Program-made: the position numbers and the translations under genes | Shown here: piece after piece, positions 7,803 to 16,081 of the stretch | Layout of the letters: each line of letters starts with the position of its first letter | Numbering within the stretch: position 1 is the first letter of the stretch | The notes under the pieces: generated by a model | Databases searched by the model: none | The model's input: only the letters and a program-made list of their open reading frames with translations | Told to the model about the DNA's origin: nothing | Source: an uncultured Erythrobacter sp. | Lineage (GTDB): Bacteria > Pseudomonadota > Alphaproteobacteria > Sphingomonadales > Sphingomonadaceae | NCBI GenBank assembly: GCA_913061345.1 | Contig: CAJXTZ010000031.1 | Coordinates: 1-26,722 of the forward strand | Direction: 5' to 3' | DNA: 26,722 nucleotides

Positions 7803-9050
7803 TTATCGGGCGAGGAGCTTGCGCTCAGCCTCTTCGATATAGTCGCGCGTCAGCGGCAGGGCGTAGCGGTTGCGGCTGTATTGTACCTGGAAATTGCAAA
7901 GCCCGCCCCATTCGAAGGTGGAGGCCGCGCCTGCTAGGTAGAAGGTCCACATGCGGAAGAAGCGTTCGTCGAACATGGCGATAATCGCATCGCGATGCTT
8001 CACGCAGCGAGCATACCATTCGCGCAGCGTCTTCGCGTAATGCACGCGCAGCACCTCGACATCGGTGGCCATCAGTCGCACTTTCTGGCTGGGCTCCATC
8101 ATCTGGCTGAGCGCGGGGATATAGCCGCCGGGAAAGATGTATTTGCGGGTAAATGTGTCTGCTGCCACAGGGCTGCCGAAACGGCCAATAGTATGCAGCA
8201 GCATCACGCCATCGTCCGAAAGCATGCGCGCGCAATCGCGAAAGAAGGTCTCGTACTGCGGCACGCCGACATGTTCGAACATACCGACCGACACGATGCG
8301 ATCGAAAATCTCGCCTCGCGCCGCGAGGTCGCGGTAGTCGACCAGTTCGAACGTAACCTTGTCGGATACGCCAGCCGCCTCGGCTCGCTCTTGCGCGAGG
8401 GCGAGTTGCTCTACGCTGAGCGTTATTCCGGTGACTTTTACGCCCGCCCGACTTGCGAGAAAAATCGCCATGCCGCCCCAGCCACAACCGATATCAAGAA
8501 CATGATCGCCCGGCTTGAGCATCAGCTTGGCGGCGATATGAGCTAGCTTTGCTTCCTGTGCTTCCCCCAGTGTCATGCCATCCCGCGGCCAGTAACCGCA
8601 GGAATACTGCATGTGTTCCTCGTCCAGCATCAGATTGTAGAGATCGTTGCCGATATCGTAATGATGCGCGACGTTATCCCTCGATGTGAAGGGGTTGTTG
8701 AAACTGTCCTTGATAAAGGCGAGCCGTTTAAGCGCGCGTCGATGCGGCGCCAGTTGTCCGAAACTGCCTTTTGTTTCCCACGGCCGGTTGCGACGCACCA
8801 GCTCTATCAGCTCCATGATCCCGCCGCGCTCTATGATGATGCGGCCATCCATGAAGGCCTCACCTACGCCCAGCTTCGTGTCGAGCGCGATATCGCGGAT
8901 CACTTTGCTGTCGGTCAGCCGAATAGCGACATCCGGATAGTCGGGATGCGGCTGGCCGTAGGTGGCGCTACGACCATCATGCTTCGTAAGCTTCAGAGTT
9001 CCGTGCTCGATTGCGTTGCCGATCAGCCGGTCGATCAAAGTGGTGCTCAT
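7803..9050 (-). CDS. cfa: Cyclopropane-fatty-acyl-phospholipid synthase
   Basis: A 415-residue SAM-dependent enzyme that adds a methylene bridge to unsaturated acyl chains of membrane phospholipids. An N-terminal lipid-binding-type region (about 1-110) precedes the methyltransferase domain with VLDIGCGWGG at 184-193. Active-site elements of the family are present: HHYDIGNDLY (129-138), YSCGYW (149-154, holding the counterpart of E. coli Cys139), GMFEHVG, LLHTIGRFG, RKYIFPGGYIPALS and RVHYAKTLREW. All bicarbonate-site residues I know of seem kept. GGAGG lies 6 bases before ATG 9050. It is second in an operon: 15 bases after the paralogue stop and 2 bases before the MATE start. Confidence 0.93.
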   Translation of the reverse strand: MSTTLIDRLIGNAIEHGTLKLTKHDGRSATYGQPHPDYPDVAIRLTDSKVIRDIALDTKLGVGEAFMDGRIIIERGGIMELIELVRRNRPWETKGSFGQLAPHRRALKRLAFIKDSFNNPFTSRDNVAHHYDIGNDLYNLMLDEEHMQYSCGYWPRDGMTLGEAQEAKLAHIAAKLMLKPGDHVLDIGCGWGGMAIFLASRAGVKVTGITLSVEQLALAQERAEAAGVSDKVTFELVDYRDLAARGEIFDRIVSVGMFEHVGVPQYETFFRDCARMLSDDGVMLLHTIGRFGSPVAADTFTRKYIFPGGYIPALSQMMEPSQKVRLMATDVEVLRVHYAKTLREWYARCVKHRDAIIAMFDERFFRMWTFYLAGAASTFEWGGLCNFQVQYSRNRYALPLTRDYIEEAERKLLAR

Positions 9051-9065
9051 GTTGCCTCCGCCTGC

Positions 9066-10379
9066 TTACTCCGCCGCCTGTTCCAGCGCCGGATCAAGAT
9101 GCCATTGTGGCGGTTCTTCCAGACCGCGCAGGCGTTCGCTTTCCTCGTACACGAAATCGCCCGTCATCGGGATGGCCTCGCGATCCTTCACGTAGATCAT
9201 CTGCCAGTTCACTAGTGTACCGTGGCGGAAACTCTGTTCCGCGCCCGCAAGGTAGAACTGCCACATGCGGAAAAACTCCTCGTCGTACAGGTCCACCAGT
9301 TCTCGCTCGTGCATTGTGGTGCGGTTGTACCATTCCTCCAGCGTGTGGCTGTAGTGGAAGCGCATGGCTTCCACGTCCATCACCTGCCAGCCGGCCTTCT
9401 CACTCTCTGTCACAAGTTCCGACAGGGCAGGAATGTAGCCTCCGGGAAAGATGTACTTGCGCGTCCATGCATCAGTGAAGCCGGGTGGGCCCGCGCGGCC
9501 GCAACAGTGGCTGAACATCACGCCCTTGGGCGCCAGCAACTCGTGCGTTTTCTTCATGAACTGCGGATAGTGCGGGGTGCCGACATGCTCCAGCAGGCCG
9601 ACGGAACTGATCCGGTCGAACGTGCCTTCAACGTCGCGGTAATCCATCAGCGCAAACTTCACCTTGTCGGAGACGCCGGCCTCTTTTGCGCGCTCCTTGC
9701 AGAAGGCGATCTGGTCCGGTGCAAGCGCAACGCCCAGCACTTCGGCGCCATAATGCTTGTTGAGATAGAGTGCGAGACCGCCCCAGCCGCAACCGATATC
9801 CAGCACCCGCAAGGGGCGATCCATCTCGCGGGCCTGCTGCATGTACATCTTGGCGGCAATGTGCGCTTTCTTGTCGAGCTGCGCCTTCTCCAGGCTGTTC
9901 GACGTGTCGCGGTAATAGCCCATGGTGTACTGGCGATCCTCGTCGAGGAACAGTTCGTACAATTGCCGCGTCAGATTGTATGTATGCTCCGCGTTCTTGC
10001 GCGCCTTGCTTTTTAGATTAACGCTATCGATCTTCGCCGCAGTCTTCTGTGCCAGCCGCTTTAGCGGGCCTTGCGGTTGCAGGGCCTTGTCGCCGTGTAC
10101 CTTGGCTTGCCCGGTAACATACAGCACCATGTCGCGTATATCGTGCGGCTCTTCCACGATCAGCCAGCCCCACATGTAGGCCTCTCCCGCCCCGACCTGC
10201 GGATAGCGGGCGATGTGGCTGGAGGCCTTCTTGTTGGTAAGGCGCACTCTGATCGGTTCGCCGTATTCGCCGTTCACATCCCCGCCGGGACCGTATTCGT
10301 AAACCTTGCCGTCGTAATCGGTGATCACCAGCTTGCCAGCACGGATCAGTTTCGTCAGCATCTTGTCGAGCAGCCACAT
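9066..10379 (-). CDS. CFA-family SAM-dependent methyltransferase, divergent paralogue
   Basis: A 437-residue relative of the next gene. The SAM motif VLDIGCGWGG (192-201), GLLEHVG, RKYIFPGGYIPALSEL, MRFHYSHTLEEWYNR and FFRMWQFYLAGAE are all conserved. Two active-site regions differ: HHYDIGND is replaced by EHTYNLTRQ, and YSCxYW by YTMGYY, so the Cys139 counterpart is Met; HTIG becomes HCCG. It may therefore do a different methyl transfer on fatty acyl chains, or be a slower CFA synthase; both are inference. The start is taken as ATG 10379, with GGGGA about 11 bases upstream; the frame could begin at GTG 10397. It is first in the operon cfa-paralogue, cfa, MATE, LRAT-like. The C-terminus has an extra tail beyond the family end. 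Confidence 0.9.
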   Translation of the reverse strand: MWLLDKMLTKLIRAGKLVITDYDGKVYEYGPGGDVNGEYGEPIRVRLTNKKASSHIARYPQVGAGEAYMWGWLIVEEPHDIRDMVLYVTGQAKVHGDKALQPQGPLKRLAQKTAAKIDSVNLKSKARKNAEHTYNLTRQLYELFLDEDRQYTMGYYRDTSNSLEKAQLDKKAHIAAKMYMQQAREMDRPLRVLDIGCGWGGLALYLNKHYGAEVLGVALAPDQIAFCKERAKEAGVSDKVKFALMDYRDVEGTFDRISSVGLLEHVGTPHYPQFMKKTHELLAPKGVMFSHCCGRAGPPGFTDAWTRKYIFPGGYIPALSELVTESEKAGWQVMDVEAMRFHYSHTLEEWYNRTTMHERELVDLYDEEFFRMWQFYLAGAEQSFRHGTLVNWQMIYVKDREAIPMTGDFVYEESERLRGLEEPPQWHLDPALEQAAE

Positions 10380-10469
10380 AGGCGTGAAGTTCCCCACATT
10401 GCGTTTGAGATTGGCGCAGGTTTGCGAGCCGTTTGGCGGCCTGTCAATTGTGCGCTAGCATCGCTCCCC

Positions 10470-10913
10470 ATGAGCGAGAACAAGACCCAGCCGACCGAAG
10501 CAAGTGTGGAGGCCTACATCGACAGCGTGGACCACGCGCGAAAGCGGGAAGAGGCGCATGTGCTGGATGCGCTGTTCCGCAGGGTAACAGGGAAAAAGCC
10601 GACAATGTGGGGGCCAAGCATGATCGGCTATGGCAGCTATCATTACAAATACGATAGCGGACGCGAGGGCGATTTCCTGCGCACTGGCTTTTCCCCGCGC
10701 CGGGCAAAGCATTCGATCTATCTGATGGGCGGATATTGCGAAGACATTACAGCGAGTAAGAACGAGGAATTGCTTGCCCGCCTCGGCAAGCATTCCCGCG
10801 GCAAGAGCTGTCTTTACATCAACAAGCTGGCAGACGTTGATCTAGACGTTCTGGAAGAACTGGTACGGGTAAACTGGGACGCGATGAACAGGGTCTATCC
10901 GCCCGAAGGCTGA
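10470..10913 (+). CDS. DUF1801 domain protein
   Basis: A 147-residue protein of the DUF1801 family. The hallmark MWGPSMIGYGSYHYKYDSGR is followed by FSPRRAKHSIYLM and later LLARLGKHSRGKSCLYINKLADVDLDVLEELV, covering nearly the whole protein. The family has a small alpha/beta fold related to frataxin-like YdhG proteins and no assigned biochemical role. The start is ATG 10470, where homology begins; the frame is open far upstream but that part is antisense to the CFA paralogue. It is divergent from the CFA operon, with a 90-base spacer holding both promoters, and its stop TGA abuts the stop of the convergent molybdenum enzyme gene (shared TGATCA). Confidence 0.87.
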   Translation: MSENKTQPTEASVEAYIDSVDHARKREEAHVLDALFRRVTGKKPTMWGPSMIGYGSYHYKYDSGREGDFLRTGFSPRRAKHSIYLMGGYCEDITASKNEELLARLGKHSRGKSCLYINKLADVDLDVLEELVRVNWDAMNRVYPPEG

Positions 10914-11654
10914 TCAGATGCCGGCATACCACTGGTAGCCCCGGTCTTCCCAATAGCCGCCGTTGCCATCGCCAAAACCATCCAGGCTGGCAACCGCTTC
11001 GATTCCGGTCAGGTACTTGGCGTGTTTGTAGCCCAATTGCCGCTCTATCCGCAGGCGCAGCGGGGCGCCGTTGCTTACAGGCAAGGCTTCACCGTTCAAC
11101 TGGTGCGCGATGATGGTTTGCGGGTGGATCGCATCGTCCATGTCGCAGCTTTCGTAATAGTCCGCTCCGTTCAGATTGTCGGCGCACCGAAAGACGATGA
11201 AATTCGCTTCGGGTTGCACGCCTGCTGCCTCCAGTATCCGCGAGAGTTGCGGGCCGGTCCATTCACCGATGGCGCTCCAGCCTTCCACGCAGTCGTGCCG
11301 CGTGATCTGCGTGCGCTGGGGCAAGGAACGAATATCGTCCATCGTCAGTTCGTCGGGATTGTCTACCAGTCCGCCAACAGCCAGCCGCCAGTTGGCAAAA
11401 CCTTCCGCCTCGGCTGTGCGGTAGGCATCCGTATCCACCGTCAGGCTTCCGTTCCCGCGAAAATATGGCGAGAGATCGGCAAGGTCGTATTCCGGCGCCA
11501 TCGGAATTCGGCCGGCACCTAGCGCGCGGTGCAGTCCGCGGTGCCACCCCTCCGCACCGTCCACCAGTTTGCCGAACCAGTCCGTTTTACCGATCTCGCT
11601 GCATCCGGCCAGAAACGCGGCGCCTGCCGCAACGAGGAAATTACGCCGTTGCAT
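10914..11654 (-). CDS. Molybdopterin-dependent oxidoreductase, YedY/MsrP-like
   Basis: A 246-residue sulfite-oxidase-fold protein. The N-terminus has a twin-arginine motif RRNFL (3-7) followed by a hydrophobic run and a lipobox-like LAGC (15-18), so it is probably Tat-exported and possibly lipid-anchored. The domain carries NWRLAVGGLVDNP, RHDCVEGWSAIGEW with Cys122 as the expected molybdenum ligand, and PLRLRIERQLGYKHAKYL. E. coli MsrP repairs oxidised methionines in the periplasm with a cytochrome b partner; here the preceding gene encodes such a cytochrome and overlaps by 14 bases, supporting a similar electron chain. The substrate is unproven. It is the last gene of a three-gene minus-strand unit. 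Confidence 0.9.
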   Translation of the reverse strand: MQRRNFLVAAGAAFLAGCSEIGKTDWFGKLVDGAEGWHRGLHRALGAGRIPMAPEYDLADLSPYFRGNGSLTVDTDAYRTAEAEGFANWRLAVGGLVDNPDELTMDDIRSLPQRTQITRHDCVEGWSAIGEWTGPQLSRILEAAGVQPEANFIVFRCADNLNGADYYESCDMDDAIHPQTIIAHQLNGEALPVSNGAPLRLRIERQLGYKHAKYLTGIEAVASLDGFGDGNGGYWEDRGYQWYAGI

Positions 11655-12339
11655 CGTCGTCTCCTTCGGCTTTGCCTCCGGTAATCATGTCACGGACCTG
11701 ACCGATCGGTCCGGCGGCCAGCACCAGCAGGATATGGACAACGAAGAACGCAAACAGCAGCCACGCGGCGATGAAGTGCAGCGAGCGTGCGCTCTGCCGC
11801 CCGCCGAAAAGTTCCGTCAGCCAGGGCCAGGCCGCTTCCATGCCTGGGCTCATCACCATGCCGGTAAAGATCATTAGCGGTATCAGGATCAGGATTACGC
11901 CCGCGTACGAGATCTTCTGCAATATATTGTACTTGCCAGCGCCATGATCGAAGTTGAACTTCATGTGCTCGCGAACGTCGCGCAAGATGTTCGACGGTTT
12001 CCATTCCCAGCGACGTGCAAAAATATCGCGCTTCAAGTGACCATTGATGATTGCGAAGATCATGAAAGCCAATAACGAGAAGCCCAGCACCAGGCTGAAC
12101 AAAACGTGCCAGTCGCGCGCCGCCGCCAGGCTGTAATAGTCGGGAATGGTGGCCCATCCGGGAAAGCGCGGCACTTCAAGCCAGGCCTGTTCGGGCAGGA
12201 ACCCGCTATCGCCCCAGTAGAGCCTGCGATGCGCGTTGGATATGTTCAATCCGCTCATGAACAGGATGATCAGTGCAAGCGCATTCAACCAGTGCCAGAT
12301 ACGCGTGGAAATGGCGTGGCGTTTCCGTTTCCTCGCCAT
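11641..12339 (-). CDS. Membrane cytochrome b (b561/Ni-hydrogenase b type)
   Basis: A 232-residue inner-membrane protein with four main hydrophobic segments near residues 17-32, 79-100, 143-163 and 190-208. Candidate haem-ligand histidines lie in or at these helices: His16 (RIWHWLN), His78 (ARDWHVLF), His188 and His202. The fold fits the bacterial cytochrome b561/Ni-hydrogenase b-type family, which passes electrons from the quinone pool to a periplasmic partner. The gene overlaps the molybdenum enzyme by 14 bases and the upstream reductase by one base (TGATG), so all three are probably translated together. The partner role is inferred from that order. The basic MARKRKRH start and Asp/Glu tail suggest both ends face the cytoplasm. 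Confidence 0.88.
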   Translation of the reverse strand: MARKRKRHAISTRIWHWLNALALIILFMSGLNISNAHRRLYWGDSGFLPEQAWLEVPRFPGWATIPDYYSLAAARDWHVLFSLVLGFSLLAFMIFAIINGHLKRDIFARRWEWKPSNILRDVREHMKFNFDHGAGKYNILQKISYAGVILILIPLMIFTGMVMSPGMEAAWPWLTELFGGRQSARSLHFIAAWLLFAFFVVHILLVLAAGPIGQVRDMITGGKAEGDDDATA

Positions 12340-13097
12340 CAGGCACCCCCTTCGCGTTCGAGGTAGATCACGTCCCGCGGCTGCGACAACAGGTGCTGTC
12401 CTGAATCGATGTAGAGCGACTGTCCGCTGGCCAATGGTCCTTCTGCGAGGAACAGCGCAGCGTCGGCAACTTCGCGGGCGGCGGTGTGGCGCTCCAGCAG
12501 GTTCAGCCGGTGTGAGCGCTCGGCTTCGGCGCTGCTCTGGTCATGGCTGGGAAGGATAGCACCGGGGGCCAGGGTATAGACCTTGTCGTCATCGCGGTGG
12601 ACCATCGCCATCATGCGCGCGGCAATATCGGCGGCGGACTTGCTCATCGTATAGCTGAAGAAATCAGGATTGAGATTGGCCAGCTTCTGGTCCGTCACCT
12701 GCACCACGCGTCGGCCGGCGCTGCTGGTGGCATGGGCAAGGTAAGTCTGCGCCAGCAGGGTAGGGGAAGCGGCGTTGATGCACATTGCTTTCCGGTTCGT
12801 CTTGATATCCAGTGCGGTTACATCATCGGCCTCGAAGATCGATGCCGAGTTGATCAGGCACCGCCAGTCATCCAGCTTTTCCGTTAGTTTGCGCGCCATG
12901 GCTGCCGCCTCGTCAAGGTTCGCCAGATCGCATTGCACCACCTCGGCACTCGGCAATTCGCCTGCCAGTGCATGGGCCGCTTCGATCGAGCCGTTGCAGT
13001 GAATAACGACATGCCAGCCCGCACCACCAAAGCGGCGACTAATGGCAGCGCCCACGCGCTTTGCGCCGCCAGTTACCAGAACCGCCTTGCGGATCAC
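12339..13097 (-). CDS. SDR-family oxidoreductase, FolM/pteridine reductase type
   Basis: A 252-residue short-chain dehydrogenase/reductase. The nucleotide motif TGGAKRVG (9-16) has the Arg typical of NADPH users. The catalytic set is Asp136 (VQVTDQ), Tyr149 and Lys153 (YTMSK). Asp in place of the usual Ser is characteristic of pteridine reductases and FolM (dihydromonapterin reductase). NSASIFEADD and a C-terminal SGQSLYIDSGQHL fit. The only plausible start is GTG at 13097; no ATG lies in frame upstream before a stop and no clear Shine-Dalgarno is visible. It overlaps the cytochrome b start by one base. A pterin reductase beside a molybdopterin enzyme may be meaningful or coincidental. Confidence 0.87.
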   Translation of the reverse strand: MIRKAVLVTGGAKRVGAAISRRFGGAGWHVVIHCNGSIEAAHALAGELPSAEVVQCDLANLDEAAAMARKLTEKLDDWRCLINSASIFEADDVTALDIKTNRKAMCINAASPTLLAQTYLAHATSSAGRRVVQVTDQKLANLNPDFFSYTMSKSAADIAARMMAMVHRDDDKVYTLAPGAILPSHDQSSAEAERSHRLNLLERHTAAREVADAALFLAEGPLASGQSLYIDSGQHLLSQPRDVIYLEREGGA

Positions 13098-13229
13098 GAA
13101 AGAATCGACCGGTTCAATCCGGAATGGATATTCATGCTCTTACGATAGTCGCGAGTGCAGGGGACACAACAGCGCTCTCTTTCCTTCGAAGGGCGGGACG
13201 GTGGAGTGCCGTCAGGGTGCACCCGTTCG

Positions 13230-15293
13230 CTAAACCCGTTCCGGCACGTTTTCGCGCAGGTCGGCCAGCCATACGTCTGCCACCGCATCGCTGGGGGCGC
13301 GCCAGTCTCCGCGCGGTGACAGCGCTCCGCCGGCGCTTACCTTCGGTCCGTTGGGCAAAGCGCTGCGCTTGAACTGACTGAACTGGAAGAAGCGGTTCGC
13401 GAAATTTTCCAGCCAGTGGCGGATTGTGGGCAGATCGTAAGAATTCTTGAGCGCGTCCGGAAATTCGTGCGGCCAGCTCCCTTCATTCACTTCGCGCCAG
13501 GCGTGCCAGCACAGGAAAGCGATGTGGCTGGGCTTTTGCCCCCAGCGAATGGTGTGGTGAAGAAAGAAATCGTTCAGCTCGTAGGGGCCGATAATGCTCT
13601 GCGTGTTCTGAATGTTCCCGTCATTGTCGGCTGGAACCAGCTCGGGGCTGATCTCGGTCCCCAGCACGGCTTCCAGCGCGTCGTCGACCGCAGGTTCGAA
13701 CTGGTTCGTGCGCGCCGCCCAGCGTATCAGGTACTGGATCAGCGTCTTGGGCACACCGGCATTGACTGCGTAATGGCTCATCTGATCACCGACGCCATAG
13801 GTGCACCAGCCGAGCGCCAGTTCGGAAAGGTCGCCCGTTCCGATGACGAAGCCCTTGTGGTGGCCTGCCAGGCGGAACAGGTAATCGGTGCGAAGGCCCG
13901 CTTGCACATTCTCGAAAGTAACGTCGTAATGCTTTTCTCCCTTGGCGAAGGGATGGTTCATATCGGCGAGCATCTGTTGTGCGGCGGGCCTGATGTCGAT
14001 CTCTTCCGGCGTCGTTCCGAAAGCTTCCATCAACTTCCAGGCATTGGATTTCGTGTCGTCCGATGTGGCAAACCCCGGCATGGTGTAGGCGCGGATCATG
14101 GAACGGGGCAGACCCAGCCTGTCGCAGGCCTTGGCGGCGACGATCAGCGCATGGGTGGAATCGAGCCCACCCGAAATGCCGATTACCAGGCTTTCCGATC
14201 TGGTCGCCTTCATCCGGCGCATCAGCGCATCGACCTGGATATTGAACGCCTCGTAAGCGTCATGGTCCAGCTTGTCCTGACGATTCGGAACGAAGGGAAA
14301 CCGGCGGGTGCAGCGACGTAGGCCGATATCGCCACTGGCGTAGTCATGTTCGAAGCCGATCGTGCGATAGCTGTCTTCTGGCCGCCCGGCGTCCTCCACC
14401 GCATCGTTGAAGGTCTGCATGCGCATCCGATCGTTGAGGATGCGCCTCGTGTCGATATCGGTGACGCACAGTTCGGGCTCCAGCTCGAAACGAACGCTTT
14501 CCACCATCAGGTCACCCAGTTCGTAAACCATTCCCTGGCCGTCCCAGGAAAGATCGGTCGTGCTTTCGCCAAAACCAGCAGCCGAATAGGCATAGGCACA
14601 GACCGAGCGGCTGGAACTTGCCCTGCAAAGCAGGTGCCGCTCATCCGATTTGCCGATGGTGATGTTGCTTGCCGAAAGGTTCAGGATGATCGTCGCTCCG
14701 GCCAGCGCAGCCATGGTACCGGGCTGGATGGGACTCCAGAAATCCTCGCAAATCTCTACCCCGAAGGTGAAACCGGGCAGGTTCTGCGCGCTGAAGATCA
14801 CGTCCACGCCAAAGGGGATTTCCTCCCCGCCCACTGGGATCCACAGATCGCGGCAGTTGTTGCCGCGCGCAAACCATCGTTTCTCGTAGAATTCGCGATA
14901 GTTTGGCAGATAGGTTTTCGGCACGGCGCCCAACACTTCGCCATGTGCGATTACAAGGGCACAGTTGTAGATGCGGCCATTGCGTCGCAGCGGCGCCCCG
15001 ATCACCAGCACGGGAGTAAGTTTCGTGCTGGCCTGTCTTATCTCCTCGATATGATCTTCCACGCTGTCGAGCAGGGCGGCCTGGATCACAAGATCGTCCA
15101 GCGCGTAGGACGAAAGGCACATCTCGGGATAGAGCAACAGGTCCACGTGCTGCTCGTGCGCCATTTGCGCTTGTTCGATGATCGCCTGCGCATTGAAAGC
15201 GACATCAGCGGTGCGGACTTTGGGTGTACTGGTGGCAACGCGCACGAAACCGTGGTTGTGCATGTCAAAGAAAGGGTGCGTTTCGGCATTCAT
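13230..15293 (-). CDS. nadE: Glutamine-dependent NAD+ synthetase
   Basis: A 687-residue two-domain enzyme for the last step of NAD synthesis (deamido-NAD plus ATP and glutamine-derived ammonia). The N-terminal nitrilase-type glutaminase domain shows the Glu-Lys-Cys triad: Glu57 in LLYPEM, Lys126 in GAVPKTYLPNYREFYEKRWF, Cys182 in FGVEICEDFW. The C-terminal synthetase domain has the P-loop ISGGLDST with SGGLDS at 374-379, and GTGDLSELALGWCTYGVGD. The length fits the long glutaminase-type NadE. The gene overlaps pncC by four bases (ATGA), so the two are translationally coupled. The C-terminal PxxSAGGALSPRGDWRAPSDA tail is a common family end. Confidence 0.96.
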   Translation of the reverse strand: MNAETHPFFDMHNHGFVRVATSTPKVRTADVAFNAQAIIEQAQMAHEQHVDLLLYPEMCLSSYALDDLVIQAALLDSVEDHIEEIRQASTKLTPVLVIGAPLRRNGRIYNCALVIAHGEVLGAVPKTYLPNYREFYEKRWFARGNNCRDLWIPVGGEEIPFGVDVIFSAQNLPGFTFGVEICEDFWSPIQPGTMAALAGATIILNLSASNITIGKSDERHLLCRASSSRSVCAYAYSAAGFGESTTDLSWDGQGMVYELGDLMVESVRFELEPELCVTDIDTRRILNDRMRMQTFNDAVEDAGRPEDSYRTIGFEHDYASGDIGLRRCTRRFPFVPNRQDKLDHDAYEAFNIQVDALMRRMKATRSESLVIGISGGLDSTHALIVAAKACDRLGLPRSMIRAYTMPGFATSDDTKSNAWKLMEAFGTTPEEIDIRPAAQQMLADMNHPFAKGEKHYDVTFENVQAGLRTDYLFRLAGHHKGFVIGTGDLSELALGWCTYGVGDQMSHYAVNAGVPKTLIQYLIRWAARTNQFEPAVDDALEAVLGTEISPELVPADNDGNIQNTQSIIGPYELNDFFLHHTIRWGQKPSHIAFLCWHAWREVNEGSWPHEFPDALKNSYDLPTIRHWLENFANRFFQFSQFKRSALPNGPKVSAGGALSPRGDWRAPSDAVADVWLADLRENVPERV

Positions 15294-15805
15294 TCACGAA
15301 GTTCCTGTTCGATGAGGTGGAGCGCCACTTCCAGCGCCGCAATTCGTACGCCCTGGCGTCCACGTTTTCCAAAGTGGCTTTCGCGATGGGTCATGCCGTT
15401 ACCCTTGCGGGAACAGGCGAAATGAACAAGCCCTTCCTCGCCGTCGTCGCCTGCGCCGGGTGGACCAGCGTAGCCCGTGATGGAGATACTCAGCCCCGCA
15501 TCTGAACGCGTCAGGGCGCCCTGGGCCATGGCAATCGCAACCTCGCGGCTTACCGCGCCGCAGTCTTCCACCATGGTGCGCTCCAAACCGAGCAGATCGC
15601 ATTTTGCCTGATCTGAATAGACCACGAAACCACGTTCGAACATGTGGCTGCATCCGGGAATATCGGTAAGCAGCGCGGACAAGAGTCCGCCCGTGCAGCT
15701 TTCGGCAGAGACAATCGGACAATCGCAATCGCATGCTTTTTGCAGCACACGCTGTGCATGTTCCTGCAATTCATGAGGAAGCGCGGGACCAAGCGTTTCC
15801 GCCAT
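15290..15805 (-). CDS. pncC: Nicotinamide-nucleotide amidase (CinA C-terminal domain protein)
   Basis: A 171-residue stand-alone CinA C-terminal domain. This type (PncC) deamidates NMN to nicotinate mononucleotide in NAD recycling. The motif AESCTGGLLSALL (about residues 34-46) and GYAGPPGAGDDGEEGLVHFA are family marks. The start is ATG 15805, with AGGAG six bases upstream; a TTG two codons earlier is less likely. There is no N-terminal molybdopterin-binding-like domain, so this is the short form. The product nicotinate mononucleotide is the precursor of the NadE substrate, which gives the four-base overlap with nadE a metabolic logic. The 275 bases upstream hold no recognisable gene apart from a terminator for the next operon. 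Confidence 0.93.
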   Translation of the reverse strand: MAETLGPALPHELQEHAQRVLQKACDCDCPIVSAESCTGGLLSALLTDIPGCSHMFERGFVVYSDQAKCDLLGLERTMVEDCGAVSREVAIAMAQGALTRSDAGLSISITGYAGPPGAGDDGEEGLVHFACSRKGNGMTHRESHFGKRGRQGVRIAALEVALHLIEQELRE

Positions 15806-16020
15806 TCTCAACTCCTATCGGCTATAGTGAATGGGCAACGGACGGCGCGCGGCACGAGTTCCACGGGCTTGATCGGGACCTGCACGCCCTTCCTGACGTG
15901 GAGCACATCGTCCGATTGACGACGGTGCTTCAGTTTCCACAGTGCTCCAAGAACGATCTCCTGCGAACCTTGCGATCGCCAAGCTGGTTATCGAGCGGGT
16001 TACGGGGATATAAACCACAA

Positions 16021-16055
16021 AACGCCGCCGCTCCGAGGGAAGGAGCGACGGCGTT
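16021..16055 (-). terminator. Rho-independent terminator after the glycine-zipper gene
   Basis: A 14-bp stem (16021-16034 with 16042-16055, one G-U pair) closes a short purine/pyrimidine loop and is followed on the minus strand by TTTTGTGGTTT (about 16022 downwards). It lies 27 bases past the stop of the glycine-zipper gene. On the plus strand the tail is weaker (GTTTCATG), so the minus direction is preferred. Confidence 0.75.
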
Positions 16056-16081
16056 TCATGCAGGTTGGGCCGAAGCCAGGA

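Noticed and set aside
15806..16018. Short frames on both strands upstream of pncC
   Set aside because: No ribosome site, no recognisable domain and Arg/Pro-rich composition typical of non-coding GC-rich sequence.
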